Below, in pieces: positions 8,190 through 16,630 of a DNA stretch of 36,478 nucleotides. This stretch comes from Verrucomicrobiales bacterium (lineage in GTDB: Bacteria > Verrucomicrobiota > Verrucomicrobiia > Verrucomicrobiales > DEV007). Location: contig JANQMB010000239.1 of assembly GCA_028280355.1 (NCBI GenBank), positions 1 to 36,478 on the forward strand. Reading direction: 5' to 3'. The notes under the pieces were generated by a model. The model had not been told where the DNA came from. It did no database searches and was given only the letters and a program-made list of their open reading frames with translations. How positions within the stretch are numbered: position 1 is the first letter of the stretch; each line of letters opens with the position of its first letter. A program made the translations under genes and the position numbers.

Positions 8190-10504
8190 GCGAACGCCGG
8201 CGCACCCTCTTCCTCCATATCGGGTGGCACAAGACGGGGACCACCGCGATCCAGGCGATGCTCAAGGCGAACCGCGAGACCCTGCGGCGCGCCTGCCGGA
8301 TCTACTACCCGCGGACCGGCCAGGGCGGCGACGCCCACCACATCCTCGCGCACTCGCTGCTCCTCGCCGAGCCTGGGGACGACTCGCTGTGGTGGAAGCT
8401 CGCCGACGAGCTGCGGGGCGCGTCCGGCTGGGATACCGCCGTCGTCTCCTCCGAGGTGCTCAACCACGCGACGCCGGAGCAGGTCGAGAACATCGCCACG
8501 GCGGTCGCGGGGGACTGGGACCTGCGGGCGGTGGCCTACCTGCGGTTGCCCGACCAGTTCCTGGAGGCGACCTTCGCGGAGAAGGCCAAATCGGGACAGC
8601 ACCTGGGGACCTGGGCGGGTTACCTGAAAGAGGCGGAGCGGCTCGGGCGCCCGGGCTACCTCGACGTCGTCCAGAGGTGGCGGCGGTCGCTCGGGGACGC
8701 CGGGGTGGTGGTGCGGCCGTTCGAGCGTGCGGCCTGGGGGGGGGGCGACCTGTTCAGCGATTTTTTCCAAGCCATCGGGCACCCGGGTGCGGAGTCGGCC
8801 CCCGGCTTCGTGAACCCCGGCCGCAGCAACATCAGCCCGGACGTGGTGACCCTGTCGGTGCTCCGCGAGCTGGGCAGGCGCCTGGAGTCCGAGGGCGTCC
8901 CGTACACCAGCTACTTCCTGAAGTCCCAGGTCTGCGACCCGGTCTTGCAGAGGCTGGCCGATGCCGGGGCGGGCAGGCCGCCGGCGCGTTTCTTTTCGTC
9001 CCGGCAGCGCGCCGAGATCCGCGACCGGCACCGGCCGCAGTTCGAGGAGCTGGGCGTCGAGTTTTCCTCGATCGACACCCTGCCGGAGGAGCCGGCGCAG
9101 TCCGAGCTCCCGGAGTTCGACGAGCTGCCGGCAGGCGAGCGCGGCGAGGTTCTGATGGCGGCCCTCGGCCAGGTCACCGCCGAGCTCGCCGCCGACCGCG
9201 GCCGGCCCGCGAGGGGGGGCGCCGCCGCCGCCCCGAAGCCGCCGCCGGAGACCGGCCCGTCACCCGCCGGGGAGGCCGCCGCCGGCCACGGCCGGCCGCC
9301 GGTCCTCTACCTGCACATCGGCCACGGCAAGACCGGCACCACCACCATCCAGCAGGCCTTGCGGGACAACGCCGACGAGCTGCGGGCGCGCGGCCTCCTG
9401 GTGGCCGACGCCAAGCTGGAGTTCCCGGAGGGTGGTCCGGTGGAGGGACACCCGATGCTCCTCTTCGAACGCCTCATCCACCAGATGTCGCCCGGCGACG
9501 CGCGGGCGGAGCTCTCCCGCAAGCTGGAACCGCTGCTGCGGCGCCCGGCTGGCGGAAGCTACCGCGGCGCCGTGATCTCGAGCGAGAACCTGTCCTCCGG
9601 GCCGGCCGCCCTGGAGCTGTTCCGCGAGCTGGCCGGGCAGTTCGACTTCCGCGTCATCTACCACGTCCGCCGCCAGGACGGGTGGGTCGAGTCGGCGTGG
9701 AAGCAGTGGGGGATCAAGGAGGGGGTCGACGTCGACGCCTATGCGCGAAAGATGCTCGACCTCGGCTGGCCGGACTACCTGGGGGTCGCCAGGGGTTGGA
9801 GGGAGATCGCGGCCAGCGTCCGGGTGGTGCCGCTGGACGGCGTCCCTGACATCGTCACCGACTTCTGGGAGGCGCTCGACCTGGAGGGTTTCACGCCGCC
9901 GCAGACCGGGCGCCGCAACTGGAGTTTCGACTGGTCGATCCTGGATGTCCTGTCGCGCAACCCGGAGCTGTTCGCCGACATCTACGACAACAGGATCTTC
10001 GGCATGCTGGAGAACCTGATGCCCGAGGACGCCCCGCAGCGCAGCGGCCGGATCTTGTCGGAGGAGCTGTCCGCGGAGGTGATGGAACACCACCGGGAGG
10101 CCAACGACCAGTTGCGGGAGGAGTTCTTCCCGGACCGGGAGGCGCTACACGGTTACCCGAGGCGCGGCGGGCCCGGCGGGGCGGGCGACGGCTGGGGGAG
10201 CGCGGCGGCCGTCCAGCGGTTCCTCGGCCTCCAGCTGCTCATGCTCGGGACCGTCGACCGCCGGCTCGAGGCGGCGGAGGGACAGATCGAGGAGCTCGGC
10301 GGGCTGGCGGCGGGCGCGCCCCCGGGGCTGGCGCTGTCGAAACAGGTCGAGAAGCTGAAGTCGGAACTGGCGGCGGCGAAGAAAGACAACCGCGACCTCC
10401 GCAAACAGTCCAAGTTCCTCGTCCGCAAAGTGGGGGAGATGGAGGGGAAGATGGCCAGGTCGCTGCGCTGGCGGATCCGCAAGCTGTTTAAGAGGCGGCG
10501 CTAG
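8186..10504 (+). CDS. Tandem sulfotransferase-like protein with C-terminal coiled coil
   Basis: 772 residues. The ATG at 8186 overlaps the stop of the upstream gene, and MSERRRTLFLHIGWHKTGTT begins the first domain directly, which fixes this start. Two homologous PAPS-loop domains are present: LHIGWHKTGTTAIQ (from residue 10) and LHIGHGKTGTTTIQ (from 376), each followed by a matching region (AVVSSEVLNH and AVISSENLSS; AVAYLRLPDQFLEA and VIYHVRRQDGWVESAWKQ). A Pro/Ala/Gly linker (about 335-370) joins them. The tail from about 670 is a coiled coil (VDRRLEAAEGQIEEL, VEKLKSELAAAKKDN) ending in a basic patch RWRIRKLFKRRR, possibly membrane-associated. A run of ten G at 8736-8745 lies in frame in domain one. 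The protein probably transfers sulfate to carbohydrate acceptors together with its coupled neighbour; the acceptor is unknown. Confidence 0.88.
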   Translation: MSERRRTLFLHIGWHKTGTTAIQAMLKANRETLRRACRIYYPRTGQGGDAHHILAHSLLLAEPGDDSLWWKLADELRGASGWDTAVVSSEVLNHATPEQVENIATAVAGDWDLRAVAYLRLPDQFLEATFAEKAKSGQHLGTWAGYLKEAERLGRPGYLDVVQRWRRSLGDAGVVVRPFERAAWGGGDLFSDFFQAIGHPGAESAPGFVNPGRSNISPDVVTLSVLRELGRRLESEGVPYTSYFLKSQVCDPVLQRLADAGAGRPPARFFSSRQRAEIRDRHRPQFEELGVEFSSIDTLPEEPAQSELPEFDELPAGERGEVLMAALGQVTAELAADRGRPARGGAAAAPKPPPETGPSPAGEAAAGHGRPPVLYLHIGHGKTGTTTIQQALRDNADELRARGLLVADAKLEFPEGGPVEGHPMLLFERLIHQMSPGDARAELSRKLEPLLRRPAGGSYRGAVISSENLSSGPAALELFRELAGQFDFRVIYHVRRQDGWVESAWKQWGIKEGVDVDAYARKMLDLGWPDYLGVARGWREIAASVRVVPLDGVPDIVTDFWEALDLEGFTPPQTGRRNWSFDWSILDVLSRNPELFADIYDNRIFGMLENLMPEDAPQRSGRILSEELSAEVMEHHREANDQLREEFFPDREALHGYPRRGGPGGAGDGWGSAAAVQRFLGLQLLMLGTVDRRLEAAEGQIEELGGLAAGAPPGLALSKQVEKLKSELAAAKKDNRDLRKQSKFLVRKVGEMEGKMARSLRWRIRKLFKRRR
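8736..8745 (+). repeat. Ten-G homopolymer inside the tandem sulfotransferase gene
   Basis: Ten consecutive G residues encode part of Trp-Gly-Gly-Gly near residue 184. Poly-G tracts of this length can change length by slippage and switch a gene on and off. Here a change would truncate the protein in its first domain. The tract is seen; phase variation is inference. Confidence 0.6.
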
Positions 10505-12084
10505 GGCGCGTTCGAGAGGGGTGTGGCCCGGCGGGTCGCCTCCAGCGCCCGTACCGTCTTCAACACGATCGGCTCGTCCGGCCGCAGTTCGCCCCTCTGC
10601 CGGAACAGCTCGGCGGCGGTCTCGCGGTAGCTGGGGGCGCCGCCGCCCCGGCGCTCCATCAGGATGCGTACGTATCGGATGGCGCGATCGATGAGCTTGT
10701 TGTTGGTCGGGCTCACGTAGGTCATGAGGTTGCCCTCGTAGCGGCCGAGGCGGCCCATCACCAGGGTCGAGTGCATGTTGAGCCAGAGCTTGAGCATCAG
10801 GTGCCGCGCGAACAGGCCGGCGCCGGCGGCGGGGATGTCGTGCGCCAGCGCCCCGAGGCGCAGGCGCACCCCGTCGCGGAGGTCGGAGATGGTGAAGTGC
10901 AGCACCTTGTCGGGGTCGGCGTCGCGCGCGGGTGCGGAGCTGGAGAAGTCGAAACCTAGCAATGTCTCTATCCCCGTCAGCGCGGAGTGCCCCCCCCACT
11001 CGAGGGTGCGCGGCTCGCGCCCGAGGAGGTCGCGCCAGGCGTGTCTAGCGTCCGGCGCGCCGGGGACGCTGAGGTAGCAGAGGGAGGGAGGGTCGCCGCC
11101 GCGGCGCCGGTTCTCGAACGGGGTGAGGCTGAAGGTGGGCGAGCGCTCGGTGGTGTCGGTGAGGGCGGTCAACCCGTAGGCGGCGGCCTCGTAGAGGACG
11201 GTGCCGCCGTCCTGGTAGGCCGCGCTCTCCTCCTCCACGAAGGCGGCCAGCGGCGAGAAATCGGTGTCGGCGACCCAGTTGCGGAACCGCTCGCTGCGCC
11301 CGGCGAGGGCGTCGGCGGCCGGGGTGTTGCGGCAGTCGATCGCCCACCCGACCGCGGCCATGAGGGCGGTGCTGGCCTGCATGCGGGTGCTGCCGGTGAG
11401 CGCCATCGGGCCGACGGACAAGTTGATCTTGAGGATGTCGGGGTTGTCCAGGACGCGTAGCGAACGCTCGGCGACACGGGCCAGCACCTCGTCGGGGTTG
11501 CAGTAGAGGAAGTAGGGCGAGTTCGAGGGGGAGGCCTCGGCGGCAGCCTCGGCGGCGCCGATGACGAACGGGGTCTCGCCGCCCTCGGTCGTGGCGACCA
11601 GCAGGTCGCCGTCGCGGAAGCCCAGCTCTTGTAGCTGGCGGGCGCCGAACTCCGGGTAGTCCTCGAAGCTCTCGATCGACCGCACCATCGCACAGTCCCC
11701 CCCGGCCATGAAGCCGGCCACCGCCCCGCTGGCGAGGGGGCTCCCTAACAACCCTTGGCGCGAAAACACCTCCAGCGCGATCGACAGCCTGCCGGTCGCG
11801 CCGCAGCCACAGAGGAAGAGGCGCCCCCCGGAGGCGAGCGTCTCCCCGATCGCCCCGGCGAGGTCGACCAGCTCGGGCGTGTAGAGGTGCAGCGCGTCGA
11901 GCGCCGCGAGGTCGACGGCCTTCAGCGCCTCCAATGCGGCGGCGGGGTCGCCCCCGGCCAGGCGCGACAGCTCCCGCGTCCCGGGGTGCGGCGACTCGGT
12001 CACCAGGTCGCCGAGCCGGAACTGCGCCGCGACCTCGAGATACTCCCCCAACCCGTCGGGCTGGGCGCTGGCGGCAGGGTTCAA
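10501..12084 (-). CDS. GKRP/MurQ-related SIS-domain protein, long form
   Basis: 527 residues from a TTG start at 12084; no in-frame ATG or strong ribosome site lies upstream, so the start is uncertain. It carries the SIS phosphosugar-binding motifs of the N-acetylmuramate-6-phosphate etherase (MurQ) / glucokinase-regulatory-protein branch: RLFLCGCGATGRLS (93-101), SIESFEDYPEFG (Glu141), ATTEGGETPFVIGA and SVGPMALTGSTRMQAS (225-238). The C-terminal MurQ block LKLWLNMHSTLVMGRLGRYEGN with SPTNNKL lies near residues 430-465, with about 175 residues inserted where MurQ has almost none. That gives the size and two-lobed plan of eukaryotic GKRP rather than of MurQ (about 300 residues). The likely role is binding or conversion of a sugar phosphate. 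The residue matching the first catalytic Glu of MurQ appears shifted, so etherase activity is doubtful. It follows the antiporter gene by 91 bases on the same strand. Confidence 0.85.
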   Translation of the reverse strand: MNPAASAQPDGLGEYLEVAAQFRLGDLVTESPHPGTRELSRLAGGDPAAALEALKAVDLAALDALHLYTPELVDLAGAIGETLASGGRLFLCGCGATGRLSIALEVFSRQGLLGSPLASGAVAGFMAGGDCAMVRSIESFEDYPEFGARQLQELGFRDGDLLVATTEGGETPFVIGAAEAAAEASPSNSPYFLYCNPDEVLARVAERSLRVLDNPDILKINLSVGPMALTGSTRMQASTALMAAVGWAIDCRNTPAADALAGRSERFRNWVADTDFSPLAAFVEEESAAYQDGGTVLYEAAAYGLTALTDTTERSPTFSLTPFENRRRGGDPPSLCYLSVPGAPDARHAWRDLLGREPRTLEWGGHSALTGIETLLGFDFSSSAPARDADPDKVLHFTISDLRDGVRLRLGALAHDIPAAGAGLFARHLMLKLWLNMHSTLVMGRLGRYEGNLMTYVSPTNNKLIDRAIRYVRILMERRGGGAPSYRETAAELFRQRGELRPDEPIVLKTVRALEATRRATPLSNAP

Positions 12085-12175
12085 TGCATGCGCGGTACGA
12101 TATGGGAAGCTAATGGATCGGGCCTGTTTCGCAAACGGTGGTTACCCAGGGGCCGCTGGCCGACCTGGGCATCCG

Positions 12176-13906
12176 TCACTCCCTCGAAGCCCCCTCCTGC
12201 ACGAACACCGCCCTGACCGCGGCGGCGAGGCGGTGGCCGGTGACGATCTCCTCGTCGACCACGGCGACGCCACCGGCGCGCTCGAGCTCCGGGGCGGAGT
12301 TGTGGTATCGGGCGCGGGCGATGATGTGGATGCCGGGGCTGAGGTTGCGGACGGCGGCGGCGATTGCGGCGGCGGCGCGGTGGTCGGGGACGGTGATCAC
12401 GATCGCGCGTGCGGTGGCGATGCCGTGGTGGATCAGGAGGTCGAGGTTGGTGGCGTCGCCGAGCGCGGCTTCGAAACCCATCGAGCGCGCCAGGTCGACG
12501 TTCGGCGGCCGCAGGTCGAGGATCAGGGCGTCCCGCCCGCCTGACTGGAGCTCCTCGGCGACCCGCTGACCGGCCGGGCCGAAACCGACGACGAGGACGT
12601 GCCCGGACCGCGTGCCGCGGTCCGCGCCGTCCCCCCCGGCGCTCGCCCCCACCGCCCCGGCGCCCGGCCAGCGCCTCTCCAGGGCGCGCCCGAAGGGCAG
12701 CGCGGCGCGGACGAGGAAGGGGGTGAGGAACAGCGAGATCAGGGTCCCGGAGACCAGCAGCTGGAAGGTGGGGGCGTCGAGCAGCCCGTCGCGGTGCGCG
12801 ATGCCGGCGATCACCACCCCGAACTCGCCGACCTGCGCCAGCGAGAGCCCGGTGGCGACCGCGTGTGGCAACGGGCGTTTGAAGAAGCCCGCCACCGCGG
12901 CGATGATCGCCGCCTTGCCGGCGACCATCAGGCAGACGACGACGGCCACCGCGGGGGCGTTGCGCAGGATCCAGGCGGGGTCGCCGAGCATCCCCACCGA
13001 GGCGAAGAACAGGGTGACGAACAGGGCGCGCAGGGCGCTGATGTCGGAGCGGATCTGGGTGGCGAAGGGGGACTCGGCGAGCATGATGCCGGCGATGAAG
13101 GCGCCGAGGGCAGGCGAGATGTTGACCGCGTGCGCGGCGCCCGCCGAGCCCATCGCCAGGACCACCGCCAGCAGGATGAGCAGCTCGCGGTCGCGCGACA
13201 GGCTCAGCGTCTTCAGGAGCCGCGGCAGGACGAAGTTTGACAGCAGGTAGAAACCGCCGACCAGCGCGACGATCACGCCGACCGCCTTGAGGAAGCCCAC
13301 GCCCATCTCCGCGGCCGACCCGGCGCCGCCGAGCATCGTCACCAGCAGCACCAGCGGCACCACCGCGATGTCCTGCAACAGCAGGATCCCGAGCGCCGAG
13401 CGCCCGTGCAGCGAGTCGATCTCACCTCGGTCGACCAGGATGCGGAGCACGCAGGCCGTCGACGACAGCGCGACCATCGCGCCGACGCACAGCGAGGCGC
13501 GCAGCCCCAGCCCGCAGGCCAGGGCGAGGCCGCTGCCCGCGCCCAGGGTGATCAGGACCTGCAGCGACCCGCCGCCGAGGGCGATCTTGCCGAGCTTGAG
13601 CAGCCGGCGCGCCGAGAACTCCAGCCCGATCGCGAACAGCAACAGCGACACCCCCAGCTCGGCGAGCACCGGCACCCCGGAGCCTGCGTCGATCGCGCCC
13701 AGCGCCGCCGGCCCCATCAGCGTCCCCGCCAGCAGGTAGCCGAGGATCGCGGACTGCCCGAGGCGCTCGAACAGCATCCCCATGAACAGGGCGGCGGCGA
13801 GCAGCAGCACCAGCTGGAAAAACAGCGGCCAGAACATCGTCTCCGCGCCGGCCCCGGGGGCGCTGGCGAGGAGCGTGGCGGCGGTTCCGCTGAGCTGTCC
13901 GATCAC
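12176..13906 (-). CDS. Kef-type cation/proton antiporter (CPA2) with TrkA-N domain
   Basis: 576 residues from a GTG at 13906; an ATG at 13837 (MFWPLFFQ) preceded by GGAG is an equally good start and would leave 553 residues. The first ~410 residues are a CPA2-family membrane domain with about 12 hydrophobic segments, including LGQSAILGYLLAGTLMGP, LAELGVSLLLFAIGLEFS, ALSSTACVLRIL, LLLQDIAVVPLVLLV, NISPALGAFIAGIMLAESPF and LAQVGEFGVVI, the conserved motifs of KefB/KefC and YbaL proteins. From about 430 a cytoplasmic RCK/TrkA-N domain starts with HVLVVGFGPAGQRVAEEL, a Rossmann nucleotide-binding loop, and ends after IIARARYHNSAPELERAGG. The family exchanges K+ or Na+ for H+ across the inner membrane under nucleotide or thiol control. 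It is divergent from the BASS transporter gene and upstream of the SIS protein. Confidence 0.93.
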   Translation of the reverse strand: MIGQLSGTAATLLASAPGAGAETMFWPLFFQLVLLLAAALFMGMLFERLGQSAILGYLLAGTLMGPAALGAIDAGSGVPVLAELGVSLLLFAIGLEFSARRLLKLGKIALGGGSLQVLITLGAGSGLALACGLGLRASLCVGAMVALSSTACVLRILVDRGEIDSLHGRSALGILLLQDIAVVPLVLLVTMLGGAGSAAEMGVGFLKAVGVIVALVGGFYLLSNFVLPRLLKTLSLSRDRELLILLAVVLAMGSAGAAHAVNISPALGAFIAGIMLAESPFATQIRSDISALRALFVTLFFASVGMLGDPAWILRNAPAVAVVVCLMVAGKAAIIAAVAGFFKRPLPHAVATGLSLAQVGEFGVVIAGIAHRDGLLDAPTFQLLVSGTLISLFLTPFLVRAALPFGRALERRWPGAGAVGASAGGDGADRGTRSGHVLVVGFGPAGQRVAEELQSGGRDALILDLRPPNVDLARSMGFEAALGDATNLDLLIHHGIATARAIVITVPDHRAAAAIAAAVRNLSPGIHIIARARYHNSAPELERAGGVAVVDEEIVTGHRLAAAVRAVFVQEGASRE

Positions 13907-14010
13907 ACGCTAACAAAGAACCCCGTCGGCCACCTGTAAACGGGCCGCTTGGAACTTCTGCCCCCGGGGGTTTCGCTTGTCGGCGCCCGCGCCCGCATCT
14001 ATATCCCGCG

Positions 14011-14886
14011 ATGCTCACCTCCGCAGAACAGGCCGGCCTGGCGCTGATGATCTTCGTGTTGATGCTCGGCATGGGCGCGACCCTGACCCGCGCCGACTTC
14101 GCCTCGGCGCTGGCGCGGCCGAAGGGGATCCTGGTCGGCATGCTCTCCCAGTTCGGCCTGATGCCGCTGTTGGCCTTCGGGATCGCGAGGGCGCTCGGCC
14201 TGCCCGACCTGGTGGCGGTCTCGCTGATCATGGTCGGCTCGACCCCCGGGGGTACGACGTCCAACCTGTTCACCTATTTCTCGCGGGGCGACGTGTCGCT
14301 GAGCATCAGCATGACGGTCGCGTCCTCGCTGGCGTCGATCGTCATGATGCCCCTGCTGGTCGGCCTCTACGTGGGCTCGCTGGACGCGGACATCGCCGTG
14401 CCCTTCGGCAAGATCATCGCCACCATCGGCATCATGCTGGTGCCGGTCTGTATCGGCATGTTCGTGCGCGGCAGGAGCCTGGCGGCGGCGAAGGTCCTCG
14501 AGAAGATCGGCAGCATCAGCGGGATGCTGATCATCGCCTTCCTGATCGTCAGCTTCGTCTCCCGCGAGCTCGAGCTGCTGGGGGGCACCGGCGCGGCCGT
14601 ATACGGCGGGGTGGCGCTGCTCTGTTTCGGCGGGTTCGCCTTCGGCTACTCCGGCGCCCGCCTCGTCGGCCTGGAGCGGCCCAGGGCGCGCACGGTTTCG
14701 CTGGAGACCGGCATCCAGAACACGCCGCTGACCATGACCATCATCGCCGCCAGCTTCCCGAAGGGGGACCACGCGGAGATGCTGTTGTTGCCGCTGATCT
14801 ACGCGCTCTCCATCGTGGTCTACTCCTGCGTCGTCACCCTGATCTACCGCAAGCTGAGCGGCGGGGCGGCGGGAGGCGAGCGCTAG
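14011..14886 (+). CDS. Bile acid:sodium symporter (BASS) family transporter
   Basis: 291 residues from the ATG at 14011. The protein is hydrophobic throughout, with about nine membrane segments. It carries the BASS motifs: MLGMGATLTRADF at the N terminus, VSLIMVGSTPGGTTSNLFTYFSRGD with the crossover PGGTxSN sequence, LSISMTVASSLASIVMMPLL, and ARTVSLETGIQNTPLTMTI, the second sodium-site region. The length matches bacterial members (290-330). Such proteins move organic anions (bile acids, pantoate, pyruvate or others) with Na+; the substrate cannot be inferred here. The gene is divergent from the Kef antiporter with about 100 bases between, which must hold both promoters, and 66 bases precede the secreted zincin. 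Confidence 0.92.
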   Translation: MLTSAEQAGLALMIFVLMLGMGATLTRADFASALARPKGILVGMLSQFGLMPLLAFGIARALGLPDLVAVSLIMVGSTPGGTTSNLFTYFSRGDVSLSISMTVASSLASIVMMPLLVGLYVGSLDADIAVPFGKIIATIGIMLVPVCIGMFVRGRSLAAAKVLEKIGSISGMLIIAFLIVSFVSRELELLGGTGAAVYGGVALLCFGGFAFGYSGARLVGLERPRARTVSLETGIQNTPLTMTIIAASFPKGDHAEMLLLPLIYALSIVVYSCVVTLIYRKLSGGAAGGER

Positions 14887-14952
14887 CCGGCTCGGCCGCC
14901 CCGCTTTCTCCCGTTTCCGACTGCCGCATCCTGCCCCACGCTATCGGCCGAC

Positions 14953-16095
14953 ATGATACGCTGTCTGGCCCACCTCGCCGCCGCCCTCGCCTGCACCGCC
15001 GCCGCCGCGCAGAAGGTCACACCGATCCCCGCCGAACAGGCGCGCGTGTATGGCCTCGACCCGGCCTTCTTCGAGAAGGGCCTGATGGTACAGGGGATCC
15101 TCATCGCCACGTCGGGGCAGGTGTCCGACCTCGCGATCCGCGAGTCGGCCTACCTGTTCGACCAGATGATGGGCAGCATCGACCCTGAGGTGGCCGGCCG
15201 CATCCGCGACAGGGGGGTGCTCTGCATCCTGGTCGGGCACGACGAGCTGACCTCGGACATCCCCCTGTTCGCCACCGACAAGACCGGCGAGGAGCTCGAT
15301 TTTTACAACTGGCGGCAGCGCGGCTTCCTGCGCTACATCGAAGGCCGCCCGGTGGTGCTGTTCGCGGAGGAGGACGTGCTGGAATACGAGGGGGGCATGC
15401 GCGACGAGAGCATCCTCGTCCACGAGTTCGGACACGTGATCCACGGCGCCGGCTTCGACGAGGGTCAGCAGGAGCGTCTCAGCGGGGCCTTCGCCAAGGC
15501 GAAGGCGCGCAGCATCTGGAACGACGGCCGCGCCGCGCAGCGTTTCCGGCGGGTCGAGGGCGACCGGCCGGTGCCCCTCCTCGACGCGCTGGCCGAGGCG
15601 TTCCCGGATCGGCCGCGCGAGCTTCTGGCCAAGTGCCTCGACGGCGGTGACATCCTGGTCAACGGCGAGGCGAGCCACTCGGCGGTGGAGGTCACCGGCG
15701 ACGACAAGGTGCTGATCGTCTTCGGCGGCAAGAAGGAGTGCTACGCCAGCAAGAACCGTTCCGAGTATTGGGCGGAGGGGGTGCAGTGTTGGTACGACAC
15801 CAACCGGACGATGGACCACGACCACAACCATATCTATACCCGCGGCGGCCTGCGCCGGTACGACCCTGGCCTGGCGAAGCTCTGCGGGGAGGTGCTCGGC
15901 GACACGGGGTGGCGCTTCATATCACCGCGGCAACGTGCGGGGGAAGGCCACCTCGCGGCCTTCGACCCGACCTCCTCGCCGAAGGTCGAGGATCTCCCCC
16001 ATATCAAGGCCGCGGCGCTCGACTACTATGACAAATACTGGTCGACCTTCTGGGAGCGCCTTTACCGGAAGCACGGCTTCGAGCGCCCGCGGTAG
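14953..16095 (+). CDS. Secreted zinc metallopeptidase-like protein (HEFGH zincin)
   Basis: 380 residues. Residues 1-19 are a signal peptide (MIRCLAHLAAALACTAAAA). The zinc motif HEFGHVIHG lies at 157-165 (His157, Glu158, His161), and SEYWAEGVQCWYD (268-282) supplies a likely third ligand, Glu271 or Glu275, in a helix rich in aromatic residues, as in gluzincin-type enzymes. FFEKGLMVQGILIATSGQVSD before the zinc site and an acidic HDHNHIY segment afterwards are also distinctive. Between the two zinc blocks is an insertion-like stretch of about 100 residues containing GDILVNGEASHSAVEV. The likely role is an exported protease acting on outside or periplasmic substrates. The fold and metal site are well supported; the precise peptidase family is not recognised, and the third ligand is inferred. 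Confidence 0.87.
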   Translation: MIRCLAHLAAALACTAAAAQKVTPIPAEQARVYGLDPAFFEKGLMVQGILIATSGQVSDLAIRESAYLFDQMMGSIDPEVAGRIRDRGVLCILVGHDELTSDIPLFATDKTGEELDFYNWRQRGFLRYIEGRPVVLFAEEDVLEYEGGMRDESILVHEFGHVIHGAGFDEGQQERLSGAFAKAKARSIWNDGRAAQRFRRVEGDRPVPLLDALAEAFPDRPRELLAKCLDGGDILVNGEASHSAVEVTGDDKVLIVFGGKKECYASKNRSEYWAEGVQCWYDTNRTMDHDHNHIYTRGGLRRYDPGLAKLCGEVLGDTGWRFISPRQRAGEGHLAAFDPTSSPKVEDLPHIKAAALDYYDKYWSTFWERLYRKHGFERPR

Positions 16096-16298
16096 CGGTG
16101 GCTCCAGGCCTCCTGCCCGTGGGGGTTCGTCGTTGGTTCCCGGAGGGGTTCCCCAGAGGCCCTTTGCCGTGGGCTTGGGCGAAGCGTCGGACTAGGTGCG
16201 GTGGGGGACATGCCGCTGTTCGCGGACTCGGCCGCCACCCGGCCGGTCCCGCCCTTCCCGCGTTTGCCCTTCCCGCCTTCCCGGCACAGAGTCGCCGC

Positions 16299-16568
16299 AT
16301 GTCCGAACCCAACATCGATCTCTACATCAAGCCGGGCTGCCCGTGGTGCACCGCGGCCACCGCCTGGCTCGACCGCGAGGGGTACCGCTACCGCGAGCAC
16401 GACGTCATCGCCTTCCCCGGCAAGTTCGACGAGATGGTCGCCCTTACGGGCCAGAGCCTCGCCCCATGCCTGCGGGTGCGTGTCGCCGACGGCGACGACC
16501 TGGTGCTGCCCGACTTCGGCGACGACGAGCTCGAGGCCTTCGTGGAGAAACACGGCCTGACCCCGTGA
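16299..16568 (+). CDS. Glutaredoxin-like thiol-disulfide protein
   Basis: 89 residues from the ATG at 16299; the frame is open further upstream, but that part is Pro/Arg-rich and not coding in character. The product is a short thioredoxin-fold protein with YIKPGCPWCTAATAWLD, giving the active-site pair Cys14-Pro-Trp-Cys17, and SLAPCLRV at 53-60 where the cis-Pro (Pro56) of glutaredoxins sits. The end DFGDDELEAFVEKHGL matches the final helix. Members reduce disulfides or protein-glutathione adducts with glutathione or another thiol in the cytoplasm. Cys57 just after the cis-Pro is unusual. It converges with the small charged gene at 16619-16927, with only 50 bases between. Confidence 0.9.
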   Translation: MSEPNIDLYIKPGCPWCTAATAWLDREGYRYREHDVIAFPGKFDEMVALTGQSLAPCLRVRVADGDDLVLPDFGDDELEAFVEKHGLTP

Positions 16569-16630
16569 CGGGGAGCCCCCGCACGTTCTCGGGCGGATAA
16601 TCTGCCGCGTCGGCGGGCCTAGGCCCCGCC
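16561..16630. terminator. Convergent-gene hairpins, possible bidirectional terminator
   Basis: CCCCG-TGA-CGGGG (16561-16573) holds the stop codon of the glutaredoxin gene, and GGCGGGCC-TA-GGCCCCGCC (16612-16630) holds that of the opposing gene. Both can fold, but no T-run follows, so the terminator call is tentative. Confidence 0.35.
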
